The notes beneath the pieces are model-generated. The model worked only from the letters and a program-made list of their open reading frames with translations. It had not been told where the DNA came from and did not search any database. Source: Stenopsyche tienmushanensis (lineage: Eukaryota > Arthropoda > Insecta > Trichoptera > Stenopsychidae). Taken from it: a stretch of DNA of 64,000 nt. Made by a program: the position numbers and the translations under genes. The DNA lies in assembly GCA_008973525.1 (NCBI GenBank), contig WACJ01000328.1, positions 248,001-312,000 of the forward strand, written 5' to 3'. Positions 1 through 11,476 of this stretch are shown here, piece after piece; position 1 is the stretch's first letter, and each line of letters starts with the position of its first letter.

Positions 1-168
1 GAATTCTGGGAATGCGATTCCCGGATGAAGGTCGGCCTAAAACATAATGCACATTAAAAAAATAATTTTAACAATCGAGAACTGAGAATTGTTGATATTG
101 AGAAAAATAAATCTTACCGATGCGACGGCGGCGAACAAGAAAATTCCAAGAACTACCAAGAACTTCAT
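1..168 (-). CDS. S1 serine protease, 5' part only (runs off window)
   Basis: Start of a secreted chymotrypsin-like protease; coding 168..118 and 36..1, cut by the window edge. Exon 1 encodes a 17-residue signal peptide beginning MKFLVVLGIFLFAAVAS and ends at a GTAAG donor. Exon 2 begins after a TTTTAG acceptor and encodes ADLHPGIAFPEF, nearly the same as exon 2 of the two intact genes at 6752 and 11344, so it belongs to their subfamily. The catalytic domain is not in the window, so activity cannot be judged. A TATA box on the minus strand (221..229, GGTATAAATA context) lies about 55 bases upstream of the ATG, as in those two genes. Family and start are well supported; product activity is inferred from similarity only. 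Confidence 0.85.
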
Positions 169-220
169 ATTGATGGTGCAAAAAACACTTTCAATTAACT
201 AAAGTTGCATCCTTGCCCAT

Positions 221-258
221 TATTTATACCTATGATTTAATCTCCAATTAACATTATC
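221..258 (-). promoter_or_regulatory. TATA box and upstream GATA-type motif
   Basis: On the minus strand a TATAAATA box (about 221..229) is followed upstream by TTATC/GATAA at 254..258. The same spacing is seen before the genes starting at 6752 and 11344. Confidence 0.55.
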
Positions 259-1737
259 ATGACAGAGACTGATAGCTTATTTTTCGATCTTGAAATCCTA
301 AAATCTTTCCTTATTTTTATTATGATTGATTCTAATATTGTAAAACGATGGCTCGCGGACCAATTGGCTTCGTTTTAGTGACGGTTACTGGCTTTAAAAT
401 TTGACACATTTTGAACATAATATTGGTTGTGATTTAACTCAAGTACGAATTTCATTGATCCATCTTACATTTCGTTGAAAGATTATAATTACTATATGCC
501 AGTGTATGAAACATTATTTTGTTTAAAAAAATAGATATGCAGATATTTGTATTAGTCATGTAACATGATGAACAATTTTCAAATTATAATTTTTGTTATA
601 TATTTTGTCACAGAATTTCAGTAGAATTTTTTTGTGATCATGATTATATTGACATGTTCAAAATGTCAAAATAAGTTAAACATTTCATTTCTTTGGGTGC
701 ATTAAAGCAAATGTAAACTTACTAATATTTAATAATATATGAATACGTTTATATACAAGATACATGTTATATGGCCTGTAGCCACGTATTTTGTATATAA
801 ACCCTTGTATGCATGTTAAATAAAACAATATGGAGAAAAAGTTATTTCTCACCTATGTCTCATCTACGCCACTCAGTTTGAGTATTATAGCGATTTTTAT
901 CAATCTGGTCGATTACATTAAAGATAAAAGTGTATTTTTTTATTGAAAATACATTAATCATAATTTCGGATAAGAGATGCACTTTTGAACAGCGATTACA
1001 GGACTCCATACGAAGTTAACTGCACGTTGGTGATTGAGCAAAATCCAGTATTTTAAATATAAATTTATTAGATGACCCATCGAAACTTCTCTTTGCGATC
1101 ATGTTTTTGCTAACGAATACTTGTGAAGTATTTAATTTAATTTAGTTAAGCATCGTGACTGCATTAGTGGTCTAGTGTTTAATTTCACATCTGAAAGTTG
1201 AGTCTATTTATTTTAGTATAAGATTAATTGAAATATTGTGGTATAAAATTGATAACCAATTACAAACTACACAAAATTGTAAAATGATGGTCGTATTGGT
1301 GGATATGTTGTAAATGTTGAGTTGTTGTGAAAGCATTTATTTATAAGCAAGTGATATAACGGAATCGATATACTAAAAAATCAAAACTTGTCAACATGAT
1401 TCAAAGGTTTCATTTTTGGACAAATGTCTTTGAATATCTCATATGAACCTTACATTGAATTCGATGATGGTGGCTTTAGATAAATTTGTAGAATTATTGA
1501 ATATCAAGCAATCGAATGTTATAAGATGCCATCTTAAATCAACGATGGTTTAAAAAACATGCAGAATGCATTCAAAAAGTAATATGTTCAATTTTCGTTC
1601 TAACCAGCTGGGTTAGAATGACAGGAGTATTAGCTTTAAAAGTCACTTCCAAGCTATCATATAACCTCTTTTTGAGGTAATGTAACATGGATCGCTATCA
1701 AATTTTGCGTTAATTTTGGGAAATCCGCCACCAAAAG
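240..1737. other. Gene-free AT-rich stretch
   Basis: No convincing exon, RNA gene or repeat seen; only short chance ORFs and AT-rich intergenic sequence. Confidence 0.5.
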
Positions 1738-2215
1738 TTTCTATAATTCAGCAGTCCTTTGGGAGAGATGTCTGGTACATGTTACAAGTCCTCCGATAGC
1801 ACAAATTGTTTAAGGAAGACCGAGAGAAGATCGCCGACGAGCCCTGCAGTGGACATCCATCAGCCTCCTGAATAGACGAAAGTATGACGTGTGTGCATGA
1901 TTATTTGAACCCTGACCGATGGTTGAGCCTTCGATGGATAGCTGAAACTCTAAATATACCAAAAAAACGGTTTATCGCATTATAAACGAAGATTTGAACA
2001 TAAAAACGCATGGAAACTTTATTACAACAACGTGTCAAGCCACGGCGTCTTCGCTGTCAACGATTTCCTGACCAGGAGCTGTAATCTATTGATTCCTCAG
2101 TCTCCTCTACAGCCCTGAACTGGCTCCCTCAGACTTTATTTTATTTCCTCGCTTAAAAGGAATCCAGAACTTTCGAGGATTTGTCATTAATTTTACAAAC
2201 ATGTTCAACATATGC
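1738..2215 (+). mobile_element. mariner-type transposase relic
   Basis: Degenerate remains of a Tc1/mariner superfamily transposase. Broken frames still read like the N-terminal helix-turn-helix linker (DREKIADEPCSGHPSAS, then DYLNPDRWLSLRWIAETLNI) and, further on, like the block that precedes the last catalytic Asp (SPELAPSDFILFPRLKG near 2105-2165). There are several stop codons and frame changes, and no terminal inverted repeats were found, so it is dead. Order and spacing fit mariner rather than Tc1, but the subfamily is uncertain. Confidence 0.8.
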
Positions 2216-4039
2216 ATTTGGACGCATTACTTTTTAAAATATTTTCTAAACTAAGTAAAGTACAAGTTTACAGGTTACAAGTACAAGTTACAAGGAATTT
2301 CTTAAGTATTTTGTATTCCTGAACATTTCCAATCTTTACAATGCGATATGATTTTTTAAACCAATCGCTTTGATTTTATGCGGTTTTCTTAAGAGTAAAT
2401 CTAGTCCTTAAAAAACCTTACATTGTAAATTATTAATAACATCCTGCCAATTCTATCTAATATCTGAGATAATCTCCATTTGCAAAAAAACAATGCATTG
2501 ACGTATTCTTAGCCTTAGTTTGTTTATGTGAGACTTTGTAAATGCAAACAAAAATTAAGAGATATATTTTTATCAATATTATCTATTATTTTGCCGCATT
2601 GTATTATTATCATTAGTAAAAATCGCTAAATGTGATCGAATTATGTGTGGGAAGACTCTCTGAAATATTATGACATTTGATATTTTTTTTTATTCCCTGT
2701 TTATAAATTTTAACATCCTAAAACTAACGATTTTTTTAAAGAGATAAACTTAGATAACCCCTTAAGTTAAATGTGTGTTTGTTGGTCTTTTATACATCTG
2801 CTGCTATCCTCAAAACATCATTCGTGTATGGTGTCAACTATTAAAAAATAAGTTTTTGAGCAAGAAAAAATGTAAAAAACATATCTTTCGCAAGATCTGC
2901 TTTCAGGTAAATAATGTGAAGCCATTTAATCTACAAGTAGTATATAATCGACCTAAAAAGATAATAAATAGAATATGGAAGGTACGATATAATGTTATTG
3001 ATGAATATATTTAGAAATCTATTGGATGAACATACAATTATAGAAAACATAAATAGGAACTAGTTCGAGATCTATATAAACAACTTTGAATGAATATCTT
3101 GAATGAATAATTATGAGATACTTTGAGCTATTAAAAATGCGGATTGTTAGGTTGTAAAATATAGACAAAAGGTATATTTAGCAGATGGAAAACTCTAATA
3201 TTTGCAGCAACGAAACAATTTCAAATGCAATTTTCAACGAGAACAATGCATCGAGTAATAATTAGTGTTCCTAGTATACTTTAATCTGTGAGTGATTAAG
3301 TGAGTTACTTATCAGACTTGTTAATCAAACATTATGGGTTTAAATTTGCAAAAAGCGTAGCAGATAATTTTATAAAAGAAAAATCTCGGGATAAAATGAA
3401 TCATATCTGGTCGATGGTGTGATTATTTTGTAATTGATTTGTGGGCTTATAGCTTGATTTTGCAATTGAAAATTCTTTACTTAGCGTTCGGTATTTATAA
3501 TTCCAAGCGTTCTTACGAATTCGCACTTATGGTTAAAATTCAATGGAGTGTTAATTATTAATAAATTTGTCATAATTTTTCTCTCTTAAATGTATAAAGC
3601 ATATACTTTTGAAGCAATGCTATTGAATTTGTAAAATTTGTCAGAATTTAGTAAATGAAATGTTGTTCTAATAATATTTAGAATAAATAAGAAAATTGAT
3701 AAGAAATTCTTACTTTGTTATGATTTTTCAATAATCACATATAGATTTAAATTGTGGGAGCAAGTTTTTTTAATACAATATGTAAATATATATAAGATCA
3801 CAAAAACAGATCGTTTTAGTGATAAACGTTGAATATATGGTTGTTACATAGCAAAAAAAAATTCTGCATATGGAAAAAAATATATAAAAAAATTATATAT
3901 AAAATATTTTTTTTGGATTCTTACAATATTCATTTCATGGGGTATATTTTGGACAATTATAAAACATTTATGTTCTCGAGATTAGCAGAATGGAATGATA
4001 AGGAATTGAACATAAATTATCGAAATTTGAAAATCAATT
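2216..4039. other. Gene-free AT-rich stretch
   Basis: Only low-complexity short ORFs (for example around 2775 and 3829), rich in Lys, Ile and Tyr with no family resemblance. Nothing functional recognised. Confidence 0.5.
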
Positions 4040-4835
4040 GATTAGGTAAAATAAATCAGAACGAACTTATCCTGATGAATTACCATTGGCAAAATCTTGG
4101 TCGCTTATGAAACTTATCACTTCAATTTGGATATCAATTTTGTCTGTTGTATTACGCTTTAAAAAAACAACCACTACTATCGTTTTCGACCCTTCGTCGT
4201 CTCCTAGGACTCGCCATCTTCGTCGCGGTTGCCTCATGCAGAGGCGTCTCGAGTTGTGAGACGAAGGGTCGAAGGGTCTTGACGAGAAGAACGGGGGTGC
4301 CCACCCCTAAATATGGCTCCACAACCTCGAAAGTCGTCTTGTAGCTCTCAGGATCTACCCCTTACCTCTTACGGGTAACTCTAGGGGTACAAAGCTCGAA
4401 AAGTATTAAAAACAACCCGTTTTGACGACCAAAAATCAATATTTAATGGGAGAAATTCAAAATTAATTTTATAAAATCAAACGCGATAAAATAAAAACTA
4501 TGATAAAATATAAATCCTAATTCACCGATTGTATTCAAATATCGACTTACCGTGCATATATTTTGGAATGAAGAATCGATACTAACACAACAGGTCGATG
4601 TCTCATTCATTTACTGTTTTAAATGACGGTCAGATTGACGTATCTCAAAATTGCAACTGTAGGTCCATCTGTGAATATCTAAATTTAGTCTCAAAAATTA
4701 CAAAACATGATGGATTACACTAAAACAATACTTACAATCATCCGGGTATCCCCAACCGCTTACAGTTGCCGCTTTGCCGACAAAGGTCTCTGATATCGAG
4801 GCTTATTCTAGGAAGAGTGATGGGCTTGATGCTAT
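4040..4835 (-). pseudogene. Decayed S1 protease copy (exons 5-7), interrupted by a repeat
   Basis: Three relic exons of the local seven-exon protease family lie in order on the minus strand. Exon 5 (4835..4736) reads DSIKPITLPR, then after a frame change ATVSGWGYPDD, matching the family IRPIALPR...GWG exon. Exon 6 (4668..4551) has DGPTVAILRYVNLTVI, an in-frame stop, then in another frame TSTCCVSIDS ending at a GTAAGT donor; this resembles the intact gene at 6752 most. Exon 7 (about 4156..4040) reads RNTTDKIDIQIEVISF, also with a stop. The GDSGG-bearing start of exon 7 is missing: a GC-rich repeat (4157-4400) sits there. Exons 1-4 were not found. It is the remains of an enzyme of the intact subfamily. 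Confidence 0.8.
4157..4400 (+). repeat. GC-rich interspersed repeat, copy 1
   Basis: A block with clearly higher GC than its surroundings lies inside the decayed protease copy. It holds CCCTTCGTCG-type words and about 25 bases (4216-4240) that recur in inverted orientation near 5517-5543. No protein family was recognised in it; it is probably a mobile-element fragment of unknown class. Confidence 0.55.
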
Positions 4836-5439
4836 CTAAAAATGTCATTATGCTTATTAAATTTACTAATTTATATTAGATTAGATATTTTTATGATAAG
4901 AAATGTATACTTATTTGTGTGATGGGATTTTAGGATCCGCCAGATCAAACGCTGTCAATTTAAAACGCTGTGAAAATGTTAAAATGCTCAATAGTATTAC
5001 AATTTAATTATGATCATTTTCACATCCGAGAAGATAATTTTTAAGAATTTTCCTTGTATCTTTAAAGCTTTTTTCTGCTTACCTATAATAACGTTAAACG
5101 ATGTTCGCGTTAAGTATGCGATAAACGGAACTGGTCAGCATTTTTTAATAAATCATAAAATTAACGTGCATTTCTTCGGGTTTTGTTCCAAATTCAAACC
5201 TTCTTCAATCCCGACTATTTTTGAGGATGTTTTTCATTTCAGAACACCGTTTAATGATGTTGCCAGTGTAAATGAAAAGATGATTAATACAATATACATA
5301 CATAATGTTCATGTTTAGATATTTAAGCGTGGAAACAATAGTCATTTGGGCTTTTAAATTATGTTAATTATAATGACAGGGACTTCACAGCTAAATTAAT
5401 AAATTTGAATTCTTGCTAAAATATTGATGTATTTTACCT

Positions 5440-5580
5440 GAATGATCTGCAGTTTTACGCGTACGGGCACGTCCGGCCCTTGAATTATCCCCCGATACGA
5501 AACGCCCTTCGTAATGGGCTGCATGAGGCAACCGCGACGAAGACTCCGAGCCTCAGAATACTGCGAAGGGTTAAAATGCA
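5440..5580 (-). repeat. GC-rich interspersed repeat, copy 2 (inverted)
   Basis: Inverted, diverged relative of the block at 4157-4400: the reverse complement of 5517-5543 repeats the TCTTCGTCGCGGTTGCCTCA core, and both copies have CGAAGGG words nearby. The base composition stands out from the AT-rich flanks. Confidence 0.5.
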
Positions 5581-5599
5581 ACAGATGATTTAACCAATG

Positions 5600-6620
5600 G
5601 AAAGGATTTTTATTTGGCACGTTTTTATACAGAAATAACAAAATGAGAAAAATACAAGCGTTAAACAGAAATGTTTGATCTTACCTTCCATATCCTATTA
5701 GTTATTATCTTTCTAGGTCAACGAATCGACACTTGAAGATTAAGTGACTTCATATTGTGACCGAGATAAATTTTGTATTCATCTAAATAATAATAAATAT
5801 TGCATACTTATATAGTTTTACATATTATATTATACCCGAGTTTTGCAAGAGCTGTCACTCTGCTTCCTGTACAGGATTTCGGATATCAACTTTTCCCCTC
5901 ATCCTTTATTCCCGTTTCAGTTCAAACTCTATGTCTTTCGATCGCGTTACTCATATCGGCTGCAAAAAGATATATTCTCCTACTTAACATGTCTACAATA
6001 AGTTGCCTACTCTTAGCATTTCATGCATGTGAAAACTATAAGTGGTGTCTTATTTTCTCATTTAAAATTCATTTTCAAATAATCAAATAACTATTCATTT
6101 TGGAATTTGGATAACGTCATGTTTAATTTGTATTGTATTCGATGCTTGTTCACGGACGTCGTTCAAAACATATAAGATTAATCTCAATTTTCTGCACAAT
6201 TTCATTTTCTAATAAAGTTTTGATAAGATTTTATATTGGCATATTGACCAACGCATTTGTACATAATCAAAAACTTGAAAATATTCGTAGTTTCCGTTCA
6301 CTGATTTAAACACATTCTCGATTTTATGCCCTCAAAGAGAGTATGCATTCCTTGGTGATTCTTAGTTTATGATCCACATCAGAAGAATATAAGCAAAATA
6401 ATGCTTCTTGTGTATTAAGACCTTTCACGAACTCCCGAAGTTTTTGTTTGTAATTATATTATTTTCTGTATGTGAATTATTAAACTAAAAATGCACAAAC
6501 TTTAACTAAAGAAAATTTTTGCGATCGTCGTTTCAATTATTACTAAAATGTATTTAAAAAATATTTGAACAAAATGTTGTTACGAATTTTAATATCGGAT
6601 CAATCCAAAATAGAAATAAG
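5600..6620. other. Gene-free stretch
   Basis: No exon of the protease family and no recognisable transposon. The 96-codon plus-strand ORF near 5800 has no family resemblance. Confidence 0.4.
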
Positions 6621-6692
6621 CCTTATAAGATTTGGGAGATCACCTAATCCAAATTACAAGATATCAGTTTTTGTCATGATAGCCTTTATCAA

Positions 6693-6715
6693 AGATAAAA
6701 GAATAGGTATAAATA
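6693..6715 (+). promoter_or_regulatory. GATA-type motif and TATA box
   Basis: AGATAA at 6693..6698 and TATAAATA at 6708..6715 lie about 40 bases upstream of the ATG at 6752. The arrangement is repeated in mirror image before the gene at 11344. Confidence 0.6.
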
Positions 6716-6751
6716 ACGGACCAAAATTCTAAGTCGATTCATATTGCCAAT

Positions 6752-8082
6752 ATGAAGTTCTTCGCAGTACTTGGTATTTTCTTGTTCGCCGCCGTCGCAT
6801 CGGTAAGATTTATTTTCCTCAGTTCAACAAACACGTACTCGATTATTTACATTTTTTTTAACATTAATTTTATTTTCAGGCCGACCTTCATCCGGGAATC
6901 GCATTCCCAGAATTCACATTCCAACCCGATCGTGAGTATTAAATTATCAATGTTTTATATGCTTATATTGAGACTGCTTAAATTATACTGATTCGTTCGT
7001 GTGCAGCATCAAGGATCATCCAGGGATGGCCAGCAGCAGAAGGTCAATTCCCTCACCAAGTCAACATTAGAGGAACAGTCAGCGGAGGATGGTTGTCTTG
7101 CGGTGGTACCTTGATCTCAGCTAGCTGGGTCTTGACTGCTGCCCATTGCATCGTTGGGTAATTATAATTCTGGATTAATATTCCCCTTTTTAACTATTAT
7201 TTTTTCAATTCATAATCAATAAAATCATCTATTTCCCCCTTACAGAATCAACACCGTCATCGTCCGTCTCGGAAGCGTGAACGTCAACACTCCCGCTTTG
7301 ATCATCGAAACCCCCGACTTCAGACCTCACCCACAATACAACTCCAACAACTTGAACAATGACATCGGTCTTGTCAACCTCCGCCAAAACGTCATCTTCA
7401 ACGGTACGAAACCTCGATTTTGATCCCTGTTCCCTGTTAGCTTTCGGGCTCTATTTCTTTTTGACTGTAAAATATTATTCAAAAAATTACAGACAGAATC
7501 AGGGCTATCGCTCTCCCCAGACAGAGCCAGATGAACGATCCTTTCGTCGGAAGGGTAGCAACTGCCAGCGGATGGGGCTTCACCGCCAACAGTGAGTTCA
7601 ACATCTAATACAAACGAATAAGCCACTTTATTTATTTATATACATAATATCTAAATAACGTTTTCATCGCAGACGGACCTCTCTCCACCACCATGAACTA
7701 CGTCAACTTGACCGTCATCACCAACGCCCAATGCGCTGGAGTCTACGGATCCGGAGTCGTCATTGCATCCACCATCTGCTGCGTCGGAATCAACTCCCCA
7801 GCCCAAAGCACATGCAGCGTAAGCTAAATTTGCTTCACACACGTTTCTATTTATTTCCTCAGCCAATACGTATTTTTACCATATCGTATTTTGTTCCAAT
7901 AGGGTGACAGCGGTGGCTCTTTGATGTTGCGTGATACCGCCGAAAACATCGACATCCAAGTAGGAGTCGTCAGCTTCGTCAGCAGTCTCGGATGCTCAAG
8001 TGGAAACCCATCTGGATATGTCCGCCCACAATTCTTCTGGCCCTGGATCAACCAGAACACCGGAATCCCAATCAGACCTTAA
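6752..8082 (+). CDS. Chymotrypsin-like S1 serine protease, catalytically intact
   Basis: Secreted endopeptidase of 278 residues; exons 6752..6802, 6880..6931, 7007..7157, 7246..7403, 7493..7591, 7673..7818, 7903..8082. Residues 1-17 form the signal peptide (MKFFAVLGIFLFAAVAS), followed by a short propeptide and the activation site R-IIQG. The triad is complete: His57 in LTAAHC, Asp102 in NNDIGLVNL, Ser195 in GDSGG. The 189 position, six before the catalytic Ser, is Ser (STCSGDSGG), predicting chymotrypsin- or collagenase-like rather than trypsin-like specificity. Cys42/58 and Cys191/220-type cysteines are present. The C-terminus ends in WPWINQNTGIPIRP. Codons are GC-richer than in neighbouring genes, suggesting strong expression or stronger constraint. 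AATAAA lies at 8181. Probably digestive, by family. Its inverted twin is at 10014-11344. Confidence 0.93.
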
Positions 8083-8180
8083 ACTATCCTATCAACCAAG
8101 CCGATATTACCCAAGCATTTACATTTGAAATATTCTATAGCCCGATTACTAAACCACCCTTCCATATAAAGTAAATTTAA

Positions 8181-8186
8181 AATAAA
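8181..8186 (+). terminator. Polyadenylation signal AATAAA
   Basis: AATAAA about 100 bases after the stop codon of the gene ending at 8082; conserved in the inverted copy. Confidence 0.6.
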
Positions 8187-8233
8187 CAGTTTTTCTATAA
8201 ATGGCAATTTTATTTATTTTTAAGTATTCTTTT

Positions 8234-8717
8234 AAAACAAATTACTCTATTAAAATATATATTATCTAGATATATGCTTGTAAAACACAAGTGCACAAAT
8301 TTAATATAAAGCTACAACCTATTTACAGCGAAATGAAATCAACCAAGATATGCGAATTTCAAATAATATGAGTATTTAATATATTACTGCTATAATTAAA
8401 TGTTGGCTTTAATGGACTAAATTGAAGAAAATTTATTAAATTCTGTCGATCCATAAGCGATAGTTTTGAAAAATTTGGCCCTTCGCTAACAGTTTAACTG
8501 AGCTTAAATATACGAGTATTATTTTAAGTGTAGTTAAATCGTACGTCGATCTGTGAACGATATTGTTTATTAATTATAAAATTTCAACGAAAACTCTCTT
8601 CTTTCCTGAGTTTTGTATTATATTATCATCATTATCATTACCATAGTACAACCAAAAGCAGTCTACTGTAGGACTAGAGTCTCCTCATGGGGAAATATCT
8701 CATCTATATCGTATACA
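8234..8717. other. Spacer of the inverted repeat, left part
   Basis: AT-rich, with no gene seen. Confidence 0.4.
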
Positions 8718-9056
8718 TTGAGGATGGCAAACCTTTTTGAGAAGTGGGTTGAATTTTTTTCATTATTTTTTCAATATTAGTGAGTTTATTTATTGCTAAC
8801 CGTTCTTTATTTGTTTTTTTAAATATCGTATATTTCAAGGAATATTTTTGTGCCTGTATGTAGAATATGGTAGGAAAGAATTTAAAAACCTGTTAAAATC
8901 CTTTAAAACTTCAAATCGGTTTATGTTTTCTTTTTATTTTATAATTTAATTTATTCGAATGTCTGTTCTCTTTTTTATGATATAAAAAAGGGTCATTAAT
9001 TTTTTTTTTCGTTGATCAATGTCTGACCCACGGCTCATAGGTTCGCCATTCTTGGT
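8718..9056. mobile_element. Short hAT-like element with terminal inverted repeats (MITE)
   Basis: The left end reads GAGGATGGCAAACC...GTGGGTTG and the right end, reverse-complemented, AAGAATGGCGAACC...GTGGGTCA. These imperfect terminal inverted repeats match the CAGGGATGGnnAACC type of many hAT elements, also seen at 45196. The interior is about 340 bases, AT-rich and without an ORF, so it is non-autonomous. The flanks GTATACAT and GTAAATAT may be a worn 8-base target duplication. Confidence 0.5.
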
Positions 9057-9865
9057 AAATATCATATATTCTCCTCCCTGTACACTTTAAATTGAACAAC
9101 AATTGGTCAACTCGATAGGGGGTGTGGGTGATTTTTTAAAGACAGCGATTTTTCTTGAGACAATTCGATTTTTTTAAAATAATGTTGTTGAATTTTCTGA
9201 AAAGGGCTTAATGACGCACATGGATTCCAATATCTTCTTTCTTCACAATGCTAGGATTAAAAGTAATGACAGGATGTGATGAAGACTCATGTGACATTTA
9301 AGAAATGCGTCTCAGAATCACTCCTAGTTTTGCAAGTGTCTCCTTGTATTCATATGAACGTTACACATTCGAGAAAGGGAAAGGTGTCATTTTGAAGATT
9401 CACTCTCTCAGTTCGACGGACTTTTAGCATGGTTTTGAAATAAAACGCTCAAGAAAATATAATAATCTTTTTCGCTTTAAATAAAATTATATAAATTTAT
9501 GTATGTATTATTTAAAAAAAAAAATAAAATTTGGCACTGTTCTCTATATTGGGTCATAGATAACATAGCTCGAACACATTCTGTGTTATTAATCAGATTT
9601 TAATTTAAAACTTTGTACATTTATAATTTATTTACGAATGTTTCTTATGTAACTTATTTTAGTATGCATATAAATAATAAGCATTTCATATTTTGAGTTG
9701 ACTTTAAGCAATAGAACGCATGCACAATTTTTATATGGACATTTTTACTTTCTTGTATAAGTTTTTTACGGCAGTCATTGGAATATATCCACCGTGCAAA
9801 TGAGGATTGGGTTTGTACAATATATTATATGTAATTGTATTGCATAAATCATGGTATATATTGAA
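9057..9865. other. Spacer of the inverted repeat, right part
   Basis: No exon or known repeat recognised; there are short poly-A/T tracts. Confidence 0.4.
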
Positions 9866-10013
9866 ATAATACTTAAAAATAAATAAAATTGCCATTTATA
9901 GAAAAACTGTTTATTTTAAATTTACTTTATATGGAAGGGTGGTTTATAATTGGGCTATAGAATATTTCATATGTAAAATGCTTGGATAATATCGGCTTGG
10001 TTGATGGGATAGT

Positions 10014-11344
10014 TTAAGGTCTGATTGGGATTCCGGTGTTCTGGTTGATCCAGGGCCAGAAGAATTGTGGGCGGACATATCCAGATGGGTTTCCACTTGA
10101 GCATCCGAGACTGCTGACGAAGCTGACGACTCCTACTTGGATGTCGATGTTTTCGGCGGTATCACGCAACATCAAAGAGCCACCGCTGTCACCCTATTGG
10201 AACAAAATACGATATGGTAAAAATAAGTATTGGCTGAGGAAATAAGTAGAAACGAGTGTGAAGCAAATTTAGCTTACGCTGCATGTGCTTTGAGCTGGGG
10301 AGTTGATTCCGACGCAGCAGATGGTGGATGCAATGACGACTCCGGATCCGTAGACTCCAGCGCATTGGGCGTTGGTGATGACGGTCAAGTTGACGAAGTT
10401 CATGGTGGTGGAGAGAGGTCCGTCTGCGAAGAAAACGTTATTTAGATATTACGTATATAAATAAATAATGTGGCTTATTCGTTTGTATTAGATGTTGAAC
10501 TCACTGTTGGCGGTGAAGCCCCATCCGCTGGCAGTTGCTACTCTTCCGACGAAAGGATCGTTCATCTGGCTCTGTCTGGGGAGAGCGATAGCCCTGATTC
10601 TGTCTGTAATTTTTTGAATAATATTTTACAGTCAAAATGAAATAGAGCCCGAAAGCTTACAGGGATCAGGGATCAAAATCGAGGTTTCGTACCGTTGAAG
10701 ATGACGTTTTGGCGGAGGTTGACAAGACCGATGTCATTGTTCAAGTTGTTGGAGTTGTATTGTGGGTGAGGTCTGAAGTCGGGGGTTTCGATGATCAAAG
10801 CGGGAGTGTTGACGTTCACGCTTCCGAGACGGACGATGACGGTGTTGATTCTGTAAGGGAGAAATAGATGATTTGATTGATTATGAATTGAAAAAATAAT
10901 AGTTAAAAAGGGGAATATAAATCCAGAAATATAATTACCCAACGATGCAATGGGCAGCAGTCAAGACCCAGCTAGCTGAGATCAAAGTACCACCGCAAGA
11001 CAACCATCCTCCGCTGACTGTTCCTCTAATGTTGACTTGGTGAGGGAATTGACCTTCTGCTGCTGGCCATCCCTGGATGATCCTTGATGCTGCACACGAA
11101 CGAATCAGTATAATTTAAGTAGTCTCAATATAAGCATATTAAACTTCAATAATTTAATACTCACGATCGGGTTGGAAAGTGTATTCCGGGAATGCAATTC
11201 CCGGATGAAGGTCGGCCTGAAAATAAAATTAATGTTAAAAAAAATGTAAATAATCGAGTACGTGTTTGTTGAACTGAGGAAAATAAATCTTACCGATGCG
11301 ACGGCGGCGAACAAGAAAATACCAAGTACTGCGAAGAACTTCAT
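10014..11344 (-). CDS. Chymotrypsin-like S1 serine protease, intact inverted twin
   Basis: 278 residues; exons (5' to 3') 11344..11294, 11216..11165, 11089..10939, 10850..10693, 10603..10505, 10423..10278, 10193..10014. It keeps the signal peptide, the R-IIQG activation site, LTAAHC, NNDIGL and GDSGG, with Ser at 189, so it should be an active chymotrypsin-like enzyme. It differs from the gene at 6752 by few residues, for example Tyr for Phe in the propeptide (FPEY) and Phe for Tyr in exon 6 (MNFVNL). All splice sites match. The genes converge tail to tail across a 1.6 kb spacer. The near identity, introns included, implies a recent duplication or gene conversion within the inverted repeat. 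Confidence 0.93.
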
Positions 11345-11381
11345 ATTGGCAATATGAATTGGCTTAGAATTTTGGTCCGTT

Positions 11382-11402
11382 ATTTATACCTATTCTTTTA
11401 TC
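11382..11402 (-). promoter_or_regulatory. TATA box and GATA-type motif
   Basis: Mirror copy of the 6693-6715 element: GGTATAAATA at about 11381-11390 and TTATC at 11398..11402 on the plus strand, upstream of the ATG at 11344. Confidence 0.55.
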
Positions 11403-11476
11403 TCCGATAATGATAATCGTGACAGAGACTGATAGGTTGTTATTTTGGATTAGGTGATCTTCTAAATCTTATAAAA

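Larger units (their letters stand above)
6620..8233 (+). repeat. Left arm of large inverted repeat
   Basis: This arm, holding a complete protease gene with its promoter and 3' flank, recurs in reverse orientation at 9866-11476 with nearly the same sequence, introns included. Similarity starts just upstream at a shared TTATAAGATTT word and ends after AATTTTATTTATTTTTAAGTAT beyond the polyadenylation signal. The spacer of about 1.6 kb is not shared. Confidence 0.85.
9866..11476 (-). repeat. Right arm of large inverted repeat
   Basis: Reverse-orientation copy of 6620-8233 with the same exons, introns, promoter and 3' flank and only scattered substitutions and small indels. Confidence 0.85.

Noticed and set aside
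5010..5318. 102-codon plus-strand ORF near the protease relic
   Set aside because: No resemblance to any protease exon or transposon; probably chance.
7327..7626. 99-codon minus-strand ORF overlapping the active protease gene
   Set aside because: Antisense shadow of exons 4-5 of the plus-strand gene; reading it in sense gives the conserved protease exons.
10036..10445. Two plus-strand ORFs over the inverted twin
   Set aside because: Antisense shadows of exons 6 and 7; mirror ORFs appear over the gene at 6752.
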